Below, in pieces: positions 1-8,041 of a stretch of DNA of 48,861 nucleotides (positions are counted from its first letter, which is position 1; each line of letters begins with the position of its first letter). A program made the position numbers and the translations under genes. A model generated the notes under the pieces. It was not told the origin of the DNA. It saw nothing but the letters and a program-made list of their open reading frames with translations, and did not search any database. The DNA comes from Chlamydiota bacterium (lineage in GTDB: Bacteria; Chlamydiota; Chlamydiia; Chlamydiales; Rhabdochlamydiaceae): positions 1 through 48,861 of the forward strand of contig JAPLSW010000047.1 in assembly GCA_026398435.1 (NCBI GenBank), given 5' to 3'.

Positions 1-141
1 GAACTCATACTTTGAGAAACTTGGACTCGTTTCACTGCTTAAAGAGAGGTTGAGTCTTTAGAGTTTTCTTGAACCGCCGTATACGGATCCGTACGTACGG
101 TGGTGTGAGAGGTCGGGGCCTAACGGCCCCACCTACTCGAT
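1..141 (+). mobile_element. Group II intron, 3' end (domains V and VI)
   Basis: The window opens inside a group II self-splicing intron. Bases 71-105 fold as domain V: CCGTA/TACGG outer helix, TACG/CGTA inner helix closed by a GATC loop, with the two-base CG bulge on the 3' side. Bases 107-139 fold as domain VI: GAGaGGT pairs with ACCtACTC around a GGGGCC/GGCCCC hairpin, with an unpaired A near the 3' side as expected for the branch point. The intron would end in AT at 141. A maturase reading frame stops at 61, just before domain V, which is the normal position. The 5' part lies outside the window. Downstream, the 3' exon runs into the end of an oppositely oriented gene, whose stop codon is only 9 bp away. 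Confidence 0.82.
2..61 (+). CDS. Group II intron maturase/reverse transcriptase, C-terminal tail (partial)
   Basis: Frame 2 is open from the window edge to a TAG at 59-61 and ends FEKLGLVSLLKERLSL. A short tail with a K-x-G-L motif, stopping directly before domain V, fits the C-terminus of an intron-encoded maturase. Only 19 residues are visible, so the RT, X and endonuclease domains cannot be judged. The call rests on position relative to domain V more than on the residues. Confidence 0.6.
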   Translation, partial: NSYFEKLGLVSLLKERLSL

Positions 142-150
142 TGGATCTGA

Positions 151-837
151 CTAGCGACGGCTACCGACTCCAACGTGACCGCCGGCGGCAGGTCCTCTTG
201 AAGCTGGAGCACCTGCGGCGGCGCATGCCCTGGCAAAATCAGATGCAGGTCCTCGAGATGCTACTGGAAATCCGTAGGGCACTGTAGCACTACCGACTGT
301 TATATGGGCTCGTGGTGATGTCGGCCATGAGGCTCCACTCCTCCCTACAGGAACGTGCGCTCTCGCATAATCTGCTGCTAGGAAACTGGTTTCTAATGCG
401 GCGAGGGTAGGAACATGGGAAAGGTGAGCTGGCATTGTGAATCTTGCATCAGGAATTCCTACAATAACTCTTGATCCAAGGTCTCTTCTTAGCTCCCTAA
501 TCTGAGTTAGTATAGTAAGATATTCGCCTCGGGCATCTCTTATGATTTTAGAAAATACTGTATCAACCGCTACCATTCTATAGAAAGGGCTCCTATCAAA
601 ATTATTGCGGGCCCAATCACGGATCTCTGATTCACCGCGATGCATTACTCCGTTTGCTTTACACTGCTCGGAGTATTCAGCAAGTACGAGTAGACTAAAT
701 TTTTGTCCACGATATGGAGCTGTTGAAGCGTCAACTGCTGCTTGTAAATGAGGGTCATAACTTTCTAAAATGCTTACTGCTAAAGGAGCATTAAGCATTG
801 GATGTGCGAGTGGGGAAAAATCAATTCTAATAGCCAT
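151..837 (-). CDS. Conserved accessory protein, paralogue of the 1014-2066 gene, with GHVGVGS tail
   Basis: Function unknown. The 228-residue protein has an AGGAGG ribosome site 5 bases before its ATG. Residues about 15-135 align with the neighbouring 350-residue protein, for example NFDRSPFYRMVAVDTVFSKI against NFDKNPVHRLLAIKAVFEKY, so the two are tandem paralogues sharing one helical domain. The last 70 residues differ: rich in Ala, Gly, Pro, Ser and Arg, encoded by DNA clearly more GC-rich than the surroundings. They end GGHVGVGSRR, nearly identical to the end of the Inc-like protein at 43472-44041. No signal peptide or membrane segment is seen. A secreted effector-like role is possible but not shown. 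Confidence 0.7.
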   Translation of the reverse strand: MAIRIDFSPLAHPMLNAPLAVSILESYDPHLQAAVDASTAPYRGQKFSLLVLAEYSEQCKANGVMHRGESEIRDWARNNFDRSPFYRMVAVDTVFSKIIRDARGEYLTILTQIRELRRDLGSRVIVGIPDARFTMPAHLSHVPTLAALETSFLAADYARAHVPVGRSGASWPTSPRAHITVGSATVPYGFPVASRGPASDFARACAAAGAPASRGPAAGGHVGVGSRR

Positions 838-946
838 AAAGCCTCCTGTTAAAAAAGGTAGGTTAATGGGAAATCGTATTTAGCTACAAGTTGAAATCTT
901 TAATTTTTCTTTAAGATGTGTCTAAGAAGTAGGAAGGTTAAAAAAA

Positions 947-991
947 ATCCCCCATGGAGAAGTTGTGTTATTTAACGACTCCAAGGGGGAT
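947..991 (-). terminator. Intrinsic terminator after the 1014-2066 gene
   Basis: On the minus strand, ATCCCCC and GGGGGAT arms, plus an inner GGAG/CTCC pair, form a hairpin followed by eight T residues, 20 bp past the stop codon. Confidence 0.75.
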
Positions 992-1013
992 TTTAGGCTG
1001 TATAGTTTAGCAG

Positions 1014-2066
1014 TTATTTGCGAATAGTGCAGGTAATCTTGCCATCAGGTGCTACTGTAACGGCTCTTTTGGAAGCCGCTGCCATAGCTCTTGCTGCAGC
1101 AGGTGTTACGACTAAGCGAGGTCTTGTGGGCCCTCTTGGTGGCGTAGTTACATCAACACTTGGTTTAGGAGTTAGTTCCTCAGGAGCTCTTACTGGGGTT
1201 TCTGGGACTGTTGCTTCTATAGGAGGAGGACTTGATGTAGCTCCTGCAGTAAGTTCTTCCGGGGATTCTGTCTGAGGGACAGTTAGCGAAGGGGTTTCTG
1301 CTGCGCGAGGAGGGGATTGTGAGCTAAGAGCTTTTTGGAAATGGCTCTGTATGAAGGCACGTCTTGCTGCACCATTCTCTGGTGAATGATCTTTTTTTCG
1401 AAGCTCTTCGGCTTCTTCGGCGGCACATCTTGGTGTAGTAAGGTCTGATTTAGGAGGAGTAGGTATTCGCTGTGGTGAAAGTCCAACTAGACCTTGAAGC
1501 ATTAAAAGGGAACTAAAGTCTTCTTTGACTTTATAGTAGTCAGCATGAACCCTTGCTAATTCAGGATTATCAGAATATCGTCTATGGGGATTTTTTAAAT
1601 ACTTTTCAAAGACAGCTTTAATAGCCAGGAGTCTATGTACCGGGTTTTTATCAAAGTTATCTTCACTTGAATCGCCAAGTTTGTATTCTGGGCTAGTCTG
1701 TAGAAAATAGGAGTACTCTAGTAAAACGAGTTTGCTGAATTTAAGTCCGGGATGCCCTTCAGAGGCAAAGACGAGAGTTTCTAAATGGGTATCGCAGCTT
1801 CGCAGGGTCTCTACAGCAACAGAGGCGGGGAGAGATGGAAGGGCCAATGTAAGAAAGTTTCTTTGTAAAATAGATTCTCTTGCCTCATTACTCATGTACA
1901 CATCACTTGGGTCTTTTTCCATGTATTTAATGAATGCGCTCATGAGGCCTTCGCCTTTGATGCCTGGTGTAATACTTCTTATGCGTTCGAGTGCATCAAC
2001 GTATTTCTCTTCTGGTCCTTGTGGCCCTATAAATCTTTGCATACTATAATTTGTTTCAATAGTCAT
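1014..2066 (-). CDS. Conserved accessory protein with Pro/Thr-rich C-terminal half
   Basis: Function unknown, 350 residues. The ATG follows AGGAG with good spacing. Residues about 75-200 are predicted helical and align with the gene at 151-837, marking a local duplication. From about 205 onward the chain is rich in Pro, Thr, Ser and Glu (repeated S/T-P and PPR/TPP steps), likely disordered, ending in a basic tail. There is no signal peptide or transmembrane segment. A folded N-terminal domain followed by a disordered tail is common in bacterial effectors, but nothing here identifies an activity. It is followed by its own terminator, so it is probably monocistronic. Confidence 0.75.
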   Translation of the reverse strand: MTIETNYSMQRFIGPQGPEEKYVDALERIRSITPGIKGEGLMSAFIKYMEKDPSDVYMSNEARESILQRNFLTLALPSLPASVAVETLRSCDTHLETLVFASEGHPGLKFSKLVLLEYSYFLQTSPEYKLGDSSEDNFDKNPVHRLLAIKAVFEKYLKNPHRRYSDNPELARVHADYYKVKEDFSSLLMLQGLVGLSPQRIPTPPKSDLTTPRCAAEEAEELRKKDHSPENGAARRAFIQSHFQKALSSQSPPRAAETPSLTVPQTESPEELTAGATSSPPPIEATVPETPVRAPEELTPKPSVDVTTPPRGPTRPRLVVTPAAARAMAAASKRAVTVAPDGKITCTIRK

Positions 2067-2160
2067 AATTTCTCCTGAATAATAATAAGATATTATAATG
2101 CTAATTCAGTTGATTGGCTATTGTGAAATTTTTTTTATACACGTGATTTTTTTGAAGAAA

Positions 2161-2191
2161 AAGAGGAAAGAAGTTTAAGTTCTTTCCTCTT
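2161..2191 (-). terminator. Intrinsic terminator after nrdB
   Basis: A 12-bp perfect stem (AAGAGGAAAGAA / TTCTTTCCTCTT) with a 7-base loop, followed by T-rich sequence on the minus strand, starts 11 bp after the nrdB stop. It ends the nrdA-nrdB transcript. Confidence 0.8.
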
Positions 2192-2202
2192 AAAAGATAA
2201 GG

Positions 2203-3285
2203 CTAGTTCCAGGTGAGATTTCCCGCGGATTGGTACTCTGTCACTCTTGTTTCAAAGAAGTTTTTTTCTTTGCCAAGATCGATTGTCTCACTCATCCAAG
2301 GGAAGGGATTTTTTGATTTATAGATCGGTTTTAGACCTATTCTCTCAAGTCTTCTGTCTGCGATATACTGGACGTAGTCGCGGAACATAGGAGCTGTGAG
2401 CCCTAAGATCCCTTTAGGAAGGCAGTCTTCTGCATAGTTGTATTCAAGCTCCACACCTTCTTTTACAAGACTTATGATCTTTTCTTGGAAAGCATCTGTC
2501 CAAAGGTGGGGATTTTCTTCTTTAATGCCGTTGATAAGGTCGATGCCGAAGTTTAGGTGGACTGTTTCATCACGAAGGATATATTGGAACTGCTCACCAA
2601 TTCCTGTCATTTTGTTCTGACGATGGAAGGAGAGGATCATCACAAATCCACTATAGAAGAAGATCCCTTCCATAATGATGTAGTATCCAATCAGGTTCTC
2701 TAGAAATTTTTGAGCCCCTTCGGTTGTCTCTGTGGTAAAATCTGGCTTCATGATGTCTTCGGTCAGTCTCATCTCGAAATCATCTTTGGCATGGATCGTG
2801 TTGATTTCATTGTACATGTTGAAAATTTCCCCTTGGTTTAAGGAGAGAGACTCAACGATGTAGTGGAAGGTGTGAGTATGGATCGCTTCCTCAAAGCCCT
2901 GTCTGAGTAGGTACTGACGAACCTCTGGGTTTGTTACGTGCTTGAAGATCGCAAGCACGATGTTATTACCTACAAGACTTTCGGCCGTACTAAAGAAACC
3001 AAGGTTTCTCATGATCACGAGGCGCTCATCTGTACTTAGGCCATCTGATTTCCATAGTTCGATGTCTTTTCCCATAGCAACTTCTGTTGGCATCCAATGG
3101 TTGGCGCAGCCATTAAGGTAGTGCTCCCATGCCCAATCGTATTTGAGGGGCATGAGCTGGTTTACATCGACTCTATTGTTGTTTATGAGCCTCTTTTCAC
3201 TTACTTTCACCCGTTTATTGGCACTTATCACTTTTTCAAGAGGTGAGGCGCAAGCTGTGGTGGTGTCTTCATTAAAATTTAACAT
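2203..3285 (-). CDS. nrdB: Ribonucleotide reductase class Ic small subunit (R2)
   Basis: Beta subunit of ribonucleotide reductase: holds the metal cofactor that starts radical transfer to NrdA, which reduces ribonucleoside diphosphates to deoxy forms. The 360 residues show the ferritin-like ligand set E102, E133, H136, E206, E240 and H243. Each is offset by +13 from the C. trachomatis R2 numbering I recall (89, 120, 123, 193, 227, 230). The radical Tyr position is F140 (HTHTF), and the first ligand is Glu rather than Asp; both define class Ic, which uses a Mn(IV)/Fe(III) cofactor. W64 and C-terminal Y351 match the radical-transfer residues. The start has AGGAG upstream. It lies 27 bp behind nrdA, so the two are one operon. 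Confidence 0.97.
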   Translation of the reverse strand: MLNFNEDTTTACASPLEKVISANKRVKVSEKRLINNNRVDVNQLMPLKYDWAWEHYLNGCANHWMPTEVAMGKDIELWKSDGLSTDERLVIMRNLGFFSTAESLVGNNIVLAIFKHVTNPEVRQYLLRQGFEEAIHTHTFHYIVESLSLNQGEIFNMYNEINTIHAKDDFEMRLTEDIMKPDFTTETTEGAQKFLENLIGYYIIMEGIFFYSGFVMILSFHRQNKMTGIGEQFQYILRDETVHLNFGIDLINGIKEENPHLWTDAFQEKIISLVKEGVELEYNYAEDCLPKGILGLTAPMFRDYVQYIADRRLERIGLKPIYKSKNPFPWMSETIDLGKEKNFFETRVTEYQSAGNLTWN

Positions 3286-3312
3286 GGGTATGCTCCTATT
3301 TTTTTTTACGTT

Positions 3313-6300
3313 TTACTGGCAACTCTCGCATCCTTCTTCTAGGCTGCAGCTTAAGGGTCTATCTTTCTTAGGTGTAGATACTACTTCTACAGGAGCTGGA
3401 TCCTGTCTATCTACTTGGATATTGCCTGAAGCTGACTTGTTCTTCATCCAACGGGGCTGAAGGCCTCTTTTATTGATGTCTGTAGTAGACTTCTCAATTT
3501 GAGTTGCTGCAAGTGTTCTTAGGTAGTACGTAGTCTTCAGACCTTTAGTCCAAGCGAGCATGTACATCTCATGGAGTTTCTTTCCACTTGGTTCGTATAG
3601 GTAGAGGTTTAGGGACTGTCCCATGTCGATCCATTTTTGTCTGCGGCTGGCGCATTCAATCAGCCAGTCGGGTGCAATCTCAAAAGCTGTTAGATAGACC
3701 TCTTTAATGTCCGCTGGGATCCGATCGATCTCAGAGATCGATCCATCAAAATATTTAAGGTCATCGATCATTTCTGCGTCCCAGAGGTCCAGCTTTTTGA
3801 GTGTCTCTACAAGGTAGTTATTCGGCATCGTAAATTCCCCTGAGAGGTTTGATTTTACGTACAGATTTTTGTAGGTCGGCTCAATAGACTGTGTGACTCC
3901 TGAGATGTTGGAGATGGTAGCTGTTGGAGCAATTGCCATGGTATTGCTATTGCGCATTCCATGCTTTTTAATGGAGTCTCTGACTATTTGCCAGTTCATC
4001 GTAGAGGTCTTATCATTTTCTAGATATCCACCACGCTCTTTTTCAAGGAGAGCTATCGTATCGACAGGAAGGAGTCCTCTATCCCATTTCGATCCTTTAT
4101 AAGAGGAGTAAGTGCCTCTTTCCTCGGCAAGTTCCGAGGAGGCAAGTATTGCATAGTAGGAGATCATCTCCATGCTATTATCTGCAAATTTCACCGCTTC
4201 GTAGCTTGCGTAGCTGATGTTCTGGATATATAGAGCATCTTGGAAGCCCATAATGCCAAGACCGATGGGTCTATGCTGCAAGTTGGCATTCCTTGTCTCA
4301 GGTATTGGATAGAAGTTAATATCGATCACGTTATCGAGCATTCTAACAGCGGCTTTAACAGTTGCTGCTAGTTTCTTTTCATCCAGACCCTTTTCTGTCA
4401 TGTGCATCGGGATATTGATCGATCCGAGGTTACAAACAGCTACTTCACTCATAGAAGTGTTAAGCAAGATCTCTGTGCAAAGGTTCGAGCTATGAACCAC
4501 GCCCATATGATCTTGTGGGGAGCGGATGTTAGAAGGGTCTTTAAAAGTGATCCATGGGTGGCCTGTTTCAAAGAGCATGCTCAGCATCTTTCTCCAAAGC
4601 TGCATCGCTTCGATCTTTTTATAGAGTTTTAGTTTTCCATCCTCGACCATTTTCTCATATTCTGTATAGCGCTCTTCAAAAGCTTTTCCATAAAGATCAT
4701 GAAGATCAGGGGTGTCACTTGGGCTAAACAGGGTCCAGTTTCCATTTTCTGCAACTCTTTTCATAAAGAGATCGGGAATCCAGTTGGCTGTGTTCATGTC
4801 ATGGGTACGGCGTCTTTCATCACCGGTATTTTTTCGGAGCTCAATGAAGTCCTCGATATCTAGGTGCCATGTCTCAAGGTAGGCGCACATAGCCCCTTTT
4901 CTTTTTCCGCCGTTGTGAGCCAAAGCGGATGTCGTCATATAAGACTCATCACCTTCGATTTTTAGATCGAAAACGAAGGGAACAGCATCGATCTCTTTTG
5001 TTTCTTTTACTCTTGTAAATACGCAATCATTAAATGTTAGCCAATTATGTTTTGTTAAAGGCTTGCATTCGACTTTATCTGCCAGTTCTTGTATGGCCGG
5101 AATGCGGAGGTCATAGCACTCTGTTTCCCCAGTAAACTGAATTTCTGATCCATCAGAACGGGTTCCTGTGTGATCATTTTTTCGTTTTCTGTAGTTGCCA
5201 GCAGTAGGAACTCCTAGGCGTAGCATCTGGTAACGAAGCCCTTCAATAAGAGCTTGAGAGGTATTGGTAAAGGAGATCTCTTTACCTCTAGAAACATTGC
5301 CATCTGTCTCTATAAGACCTTGCACAAGAGCCAGGGTCTGAGCGCGTGGCAGGTGAGATAGGCGAGGAGCTATGTGTTTTTGTTTGGCTCCATTATATAT
5401 GTCATCCAGCTCGAAGGGTAGAGTCGCCTCTCCACTTCCGCAGTAGCAGCCAGTTGTTGCATCACGCACAGCGCCACGGCCGGCTGCAAAGTGGATTTGC
5501 ACGTAAGTGTCTCCCCGTCCTGTTTCCCAGTGGTGGATCCCTCTATCTTTCAAATAGCTACGAATAAATTCTAGGTGGCTATCGGCTTGTGGGTTGCCTG
5601 AAACGCCCCACTGACTTCCATTTTTAGATAGGTGGCCATCGCCAAGGAAGATGCCGTAGAGCCTTGCATCATCTTCTGTAAGGCCGGTGACTGGGATCAC
5701 TTCTTTAGGGATTACCTGCGCTATATAATCCCCTTTTTGCAAGTCGGAGGCATCTGTCCACTGGCAAGAAATTGTTCCTTTGCTAAGAGCAGACATTGTT
5801 CTCTCGTTGCTTTGTTCCATCGGAACTCCGCGTATAGCATAGAAAGGGTGACCTGAGGTAACTGTTAGCGCCTCTGTAGAATGCTTGATCTTTAAAGAGA
5901 GCATCGGCCCTTTTTGATTATAGGCATATTTGTCAGTAACCTCTCTATATCTTCCGCTGATACCGAGTACCAGATCTCCGATACTTACTTCAGAGATCGC
6001 TTGAATCCCTTTATTGGTATAGAGCAAGGTGTCTGGTGCAAAGCACTGGTTAACAGCAACTGCTGTATCATTAGCGACTTTTAGGAAGGGGATAACGCCT
6101 TGGCTTTTCCCGTTGGTTCCTTTGATCGTAGCGCCAGTTGCTCGTACGTTTGTCCAGTCATTGCCCAGACCGCCTGCCCATTTAGAGAGCTGCGCGTCAT
6201 CAGATATGACCTTAAAGATATGAGATAGGTCATCGACAACAGTTGAAAGGAAGCAAGAGCTGAGTTGTGAGTGGTTCGTCCCTGCATTAAACAGCGTTGG

Positions 6301-7692
6301 TGTGCTCGATACAAAAAGGAAGGTAGAAAGGACATTATAGAACTCTATAGCTCTTGTATTTCTTTCTTCTTTCTTTTCATTTAGGGCAAGACCCATAGAT
6401 ACGCGCATCCAGAATATTTGGGGCGTTTCTAGTCTTCTTTGGTTTTCATGGATGAAGTAGCGATCGTAAAGAGTCTGAAGGCCGAGGTAGGTGAACTGGT
6501 CATCTCTTTGGAGCTGCATAGCCCTTCCTAGCATATCTAGATCAAACTCCAAAAGAGAGGGGCTGATCCGAGCAATAGAAATTCCGTGAGATATGTATTT
6601 TTTGAAGTACTCTTTATGGAGCGATTCAAGAGATGGATCGGATGCGGAAATTTCTAAAGTCTCTCTATAGGCCATATCTAGAAGTAGGCGAGCTGCAACC
6701 TTTGAATAAGCAGGCTCGATTTCGATCTTCCCTCTTGCCGCCATTAAATTTGCTTGGTCTACTTCCGACTCTTTCATGTCTTCATAGAAGTTCTTTACAG
6801 AGGCTTCTAGAAGGGAGTCTGCAGAGACCAGATCTTCAAGACCGCGGCATGCAAACTTAATTCTATGGTGCAGTTCTGATTCTGCAATAAATTTTTTCTT
6901 CCCTTCATCAGTTACAATGATAAATTGCTTTTGGTCTTTTTCAGAAGCTGGTTTCTCTTCGAGATACCCAGATCCTACATCCCCATTTGCCGCTCTATAA
7001 ACGATGAAGTCTTTTGCGACGTGAAAGTATCCTTCTCTCATCAGCTGCTGCTCGATCTCATCTTGGATAACAGATACATGAAGTGGGCGGCTAGCTTTTG
7101 AAAGGGAAACGGCTTTGGCTACAACTTTTTGCGTGATCAGGTTGGAGGCTTCGATGATTTTTTCAGAGGAGGGTCCTTCAATATGCTTAGATCTGCGAAA
7201 GGCTTTTTCTATACAGGAAGCCACTTTCATAGGATTAAATCTGACAAAGGTTCCATCGCTGCGCTCAATTTTGAGATTTTGTGGGGAGTCTTCCCTTAGG
7301 GATTTATGGGAGTCTCTATAGATAATGTAGTCACGTGCTACATCGTGATGCCCCATCTTCATAAGAGATACTTCAACCATGTCTTGGATCCCTTCTACGG
7401 TAAGACACGCCCCTTTCGCGCCAAGAGATAGGAGATTATCTACAACCTCGTCGGTCACTTTATCGATTGTTTGCACGAGCTCATCTTCTAAAGTAGTAAG
7501 CTTGTCCACTTTTTTCGTATCTCTAAAGGCCGCTTCTATAGCTTTAAAGATCCTGTCTCTACGAAAAGGAACCATTGCCCCGTTACGCTTTACAACAGTA
7601 AATGAGTTTTTTTCTTGCGTGCTGCCACTTTTTGTGGACTTAGATGCTAAGAAAGTTACGGGATCTTCTGACAGACTTGGTTTACCGGACAT
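3313..7692 (-). CDS. nrdA: Ribonucleotide reductase large subunit with internal intein
   Basis: Catalytic alpha subunit of ribonucleotide reductase. The 1459-residue precursor would give 1081 residues after removal of the intein (550-927), close to the roughly 1,050 I recall for chlamydial NrdA. Three ATP-cone modules for allosteric control start near residues 31, 140 and 256. Catalytic residues are present: C480 (SSCFLS), N1070-C1072-E1074 (NLCTE), C1087 (AVCNLG), Y1389-Y1390 for radical transfer, and the C-terminal C1455/C1458 pair re-reduced by thioredoxin-type donors. The intein splits the conserved NQ/GGKRKGA segment, so it must be removed or bridged for activity. Start ATG has AGGAG 8 bases upstream. 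Candidate NrdR boxes lie upstream. Confidence 0.97.
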   Translation of the reverse strand: MSGKPSLSEDPVTFLASKSTKSGSTQEKNSFTVVKRNGAMVPFRRDRIFKAIEAAFRDTKKVDKLTTLEDELVQTIDKVTDEVVDNLLSLGAKGACLTVEGIQDMVEVSLMKMGHHDVARDYIIYRDSHKSLREDSPQNLKIERSDGTFVRFNPMKVASCIEKAFRRSKHIEGPSSEKIIEASNLITQKVVAKAVSLSKASRPLHVSVIQDEIEQQLMREGYFHVAKDFIVYRAANGDVGSGYLEEKPASEKDQKQFIIVTDEGKKKFIAESELHHRIKFACRGLEDLVSADSLLEASVKNFYEDMKESEVDQANLMAARGKIEIEPAYSKVAARLLLDMAYRETLEISASDPSLESLHKEYFKKYISHGISIARISPSLLEFDLDMLGRAMQLQRDDQFTYLGLQTLYDRYFIHENQRRLETPQIFWMRVSMGLALNEKKEERNTRAIEFYNVLSTFLFVSSTPTLFNAGTNHSQLSSCFLSTVVDDLSHIFKVISDDAQLSKWAGGLGNDWTNVRATGATIKGTNGKSQGVIPFLKVANDTAVAVNQCFAPDTLLYTNKGIQAISEVSIGDLVLGISGRYREVTDKYAYNQKGPMLSLKIKHSTEALTVTSGHPFYAIRGVPMEQSNERTMSALSKGTISCQWTDASDLQKGDYIAQVIPKEVIPVTGLTEDDARLYGIFLGDGHLSKNGSQWGVSGNPQADSHLEFIRSYLKDRGIHHWETGRGDTYVQIHFAAGRGAVRDATTGCYCGSGEATLPFELDDIYNGAKQKHIAPRLSHLPRAQTLALVQGLIETDGNVSRGKEISFTNTSQALIEGLRYQMLRLGVPTAGNYRKRKNDHTGTRSDGSEIQFTGETECYDLRIPAIQELADKVECKPLTKHNWLTFNDCVFTRVKETKEIDAVPFVFDLKIEGDESYMTTSALAHNGGKRKGAMCAYLETWHLDIEDFIELRKNTGDERRRTHDMNTANWIPDLFMKRVAENGNWTLFSPSDTPDLHDLYGKAFEERYTEYEKMVEDGKLKLYKKIEAMQLWRKMLSMLFETGHPWITFKDPSNIRSPQDHMGVVHSSNLCTEILLNTSMSEVAVCNLGSINIPMHMTEKGLDEKKLAATVKAAVRMLDNVIDINFYPIPETRNANLQHRPIGLGIMGFQDALYIQNISYASYEAVKFADNSMEMISYYAILASSELAEERGTYSSYKGSKWDRGLLPVDTIALLEKERGGYLENDKTSTMNWQIVRDSIKKHGMRNSNTMAIAPTATISNISGVTQSIEPTYKNLYVKSNLSGEFTMPNNYLVETLKKLDLWDAEMIDDLKYFDGSISEIDRIPADIKEVYLTAFEIAPDWLIECASRRQKWIDMGQSLNLYLYEPSGKKLHEMYMLAWTKGLKTTYYLRTLAATQIEKSTTDINKRGLQPRWMKNKSASGNIQVDRQDPAPVEVVSTPKKDRPLSCSLEEGCESCQ
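4912..6045 (-). other. Intein (378 aa) in NrdA with LAGLIDADG-type endonuclease and +1 glycine
   Basis: In-frame intein covering NrdA residues 550-927. Block A starts at C550 (CFAPDTLLYTNKG). Block B has T612-S-G-H615. Two LAGLIDADG-type endonuclease motifs are present at 678-686 (LYGIFLGDG) and 789-798 (LVQGLIETDG), both with the acidic residue. Block F/G runs to SALAHN ending at H926-N927. The first downstream extein residue is Gly928, whereas standard inteins need Cys, Ser or Thr there. The flanks (NQ before, GGKRKGA after) rejoin into an uninterrupted NrdA, so the boundaries are firm. It is full length with intact endonuclease motifs, so it looks recently acquired rather than decayed. Confidence 0.92.
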
Positions 7693-7821
7693 GAAAAACT
7701 CCTATTATTGTATTTTTAACGTGCGTTACTTGGGGCTTTAGCTACCAAAATTGTTTCCTTGCAGAGTGTGCAAACACTGTAAGTAAGTTAATTTTGTGTT
7801 AAGGGCTCGTTTAGAGCTCGG

Positions 7822-7869
7822 CTACTACATCTTGTGGCAATTCTCTCTTATATACACCATATATAGTAG
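7822..7869 (-). promoter_or_regulatory. Tandem NrdR-box-like operator upstream of nrdA
   Basis: Two 16-bp sites at 7822-7837 and 7854-7869 fit the NrdR-box pattern acaCwAtATaTwGtgt (11 and 13 of 16). Each keeps the core C, A, A, T, T and G. Their starts are 32 bp apart, three helical turns, the usual spacing of NrdR box pairs. They lie 130-180 bp before the nrdA ATG. NrdR is the ATP-cone repressor of ribonucleotide reductase genes. Repression by NrdR is inferred from the sites alone. Confidence 0.6.
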
Positions 7870-7910
7870 ACTTGCTCTTTTAGTCTAGAGAAAAAATTTT
7901 GTAAGTTACA

Positions 7911-7927
7911 ACTCATAAAATATGAGT
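7911..7927. promoter_or_regulatory. Perfect palindrome in the nrdA upstream region
   Basis: ACTCATA-AAA-TATGAGT is a perfect 7-bp inverted repeat around a 3-bp centre. It sits between the candidate NrdR boxes and could bind a dimeric regulator. No known operator is recognised. Confidence 0.35.
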
Positions 7928-8010
7928 GAATTAGAACAAAAAAAATCTCTAAAATTTTTCTGGAAAACAGAAAAATTGAGAGCTCTATCATAACTACATG
8001 TAAGTTTCGG

Positions 8011-8027
8011 ATACTACATATAGTAGT
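8011..8027 (-). promoter_or_regulatory. Third NrdR-box-like site
   Basis: Bases 8011-8026 match the NrdR pattern at 12 of 16 positions, including all core bases, inside the near-palindrome ACTACATATAGTAGT. It lies about 15 bp after the upstream gene's stop and 320 bp before nrdA. A weaker partner site may sit 20 bp away at 7991. Confidence 0.4.
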
Positions 8028-8041
8028 CTCTGAGCTTATTT

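Noticed and set aside
69..287. Plus-strand 72-codon ORF starting with TTG
   Set aside because: It reads through the domain V and VI structures of the group II intron and the antisense of the 151-837 gene. It has no ribosome site and its translation is Arg-rich, as expected from structured RNA sequence.
1283..1486. Minus-strand 67-codon ORF inside the 1014-2066 gene
   Set aside because: It is another frame of the Pro/Thr-rich coding region, without independent signals.
4912..6045. Intein boundary shifted so that +1 is Cys, Ser or Thr
   Set aside because: The residues after HN are GGKRKGAMC. Any shift to the Cys would delete conserved NrdA residues, and the NQ/GGKRKGA join restores the family sequence exactly.
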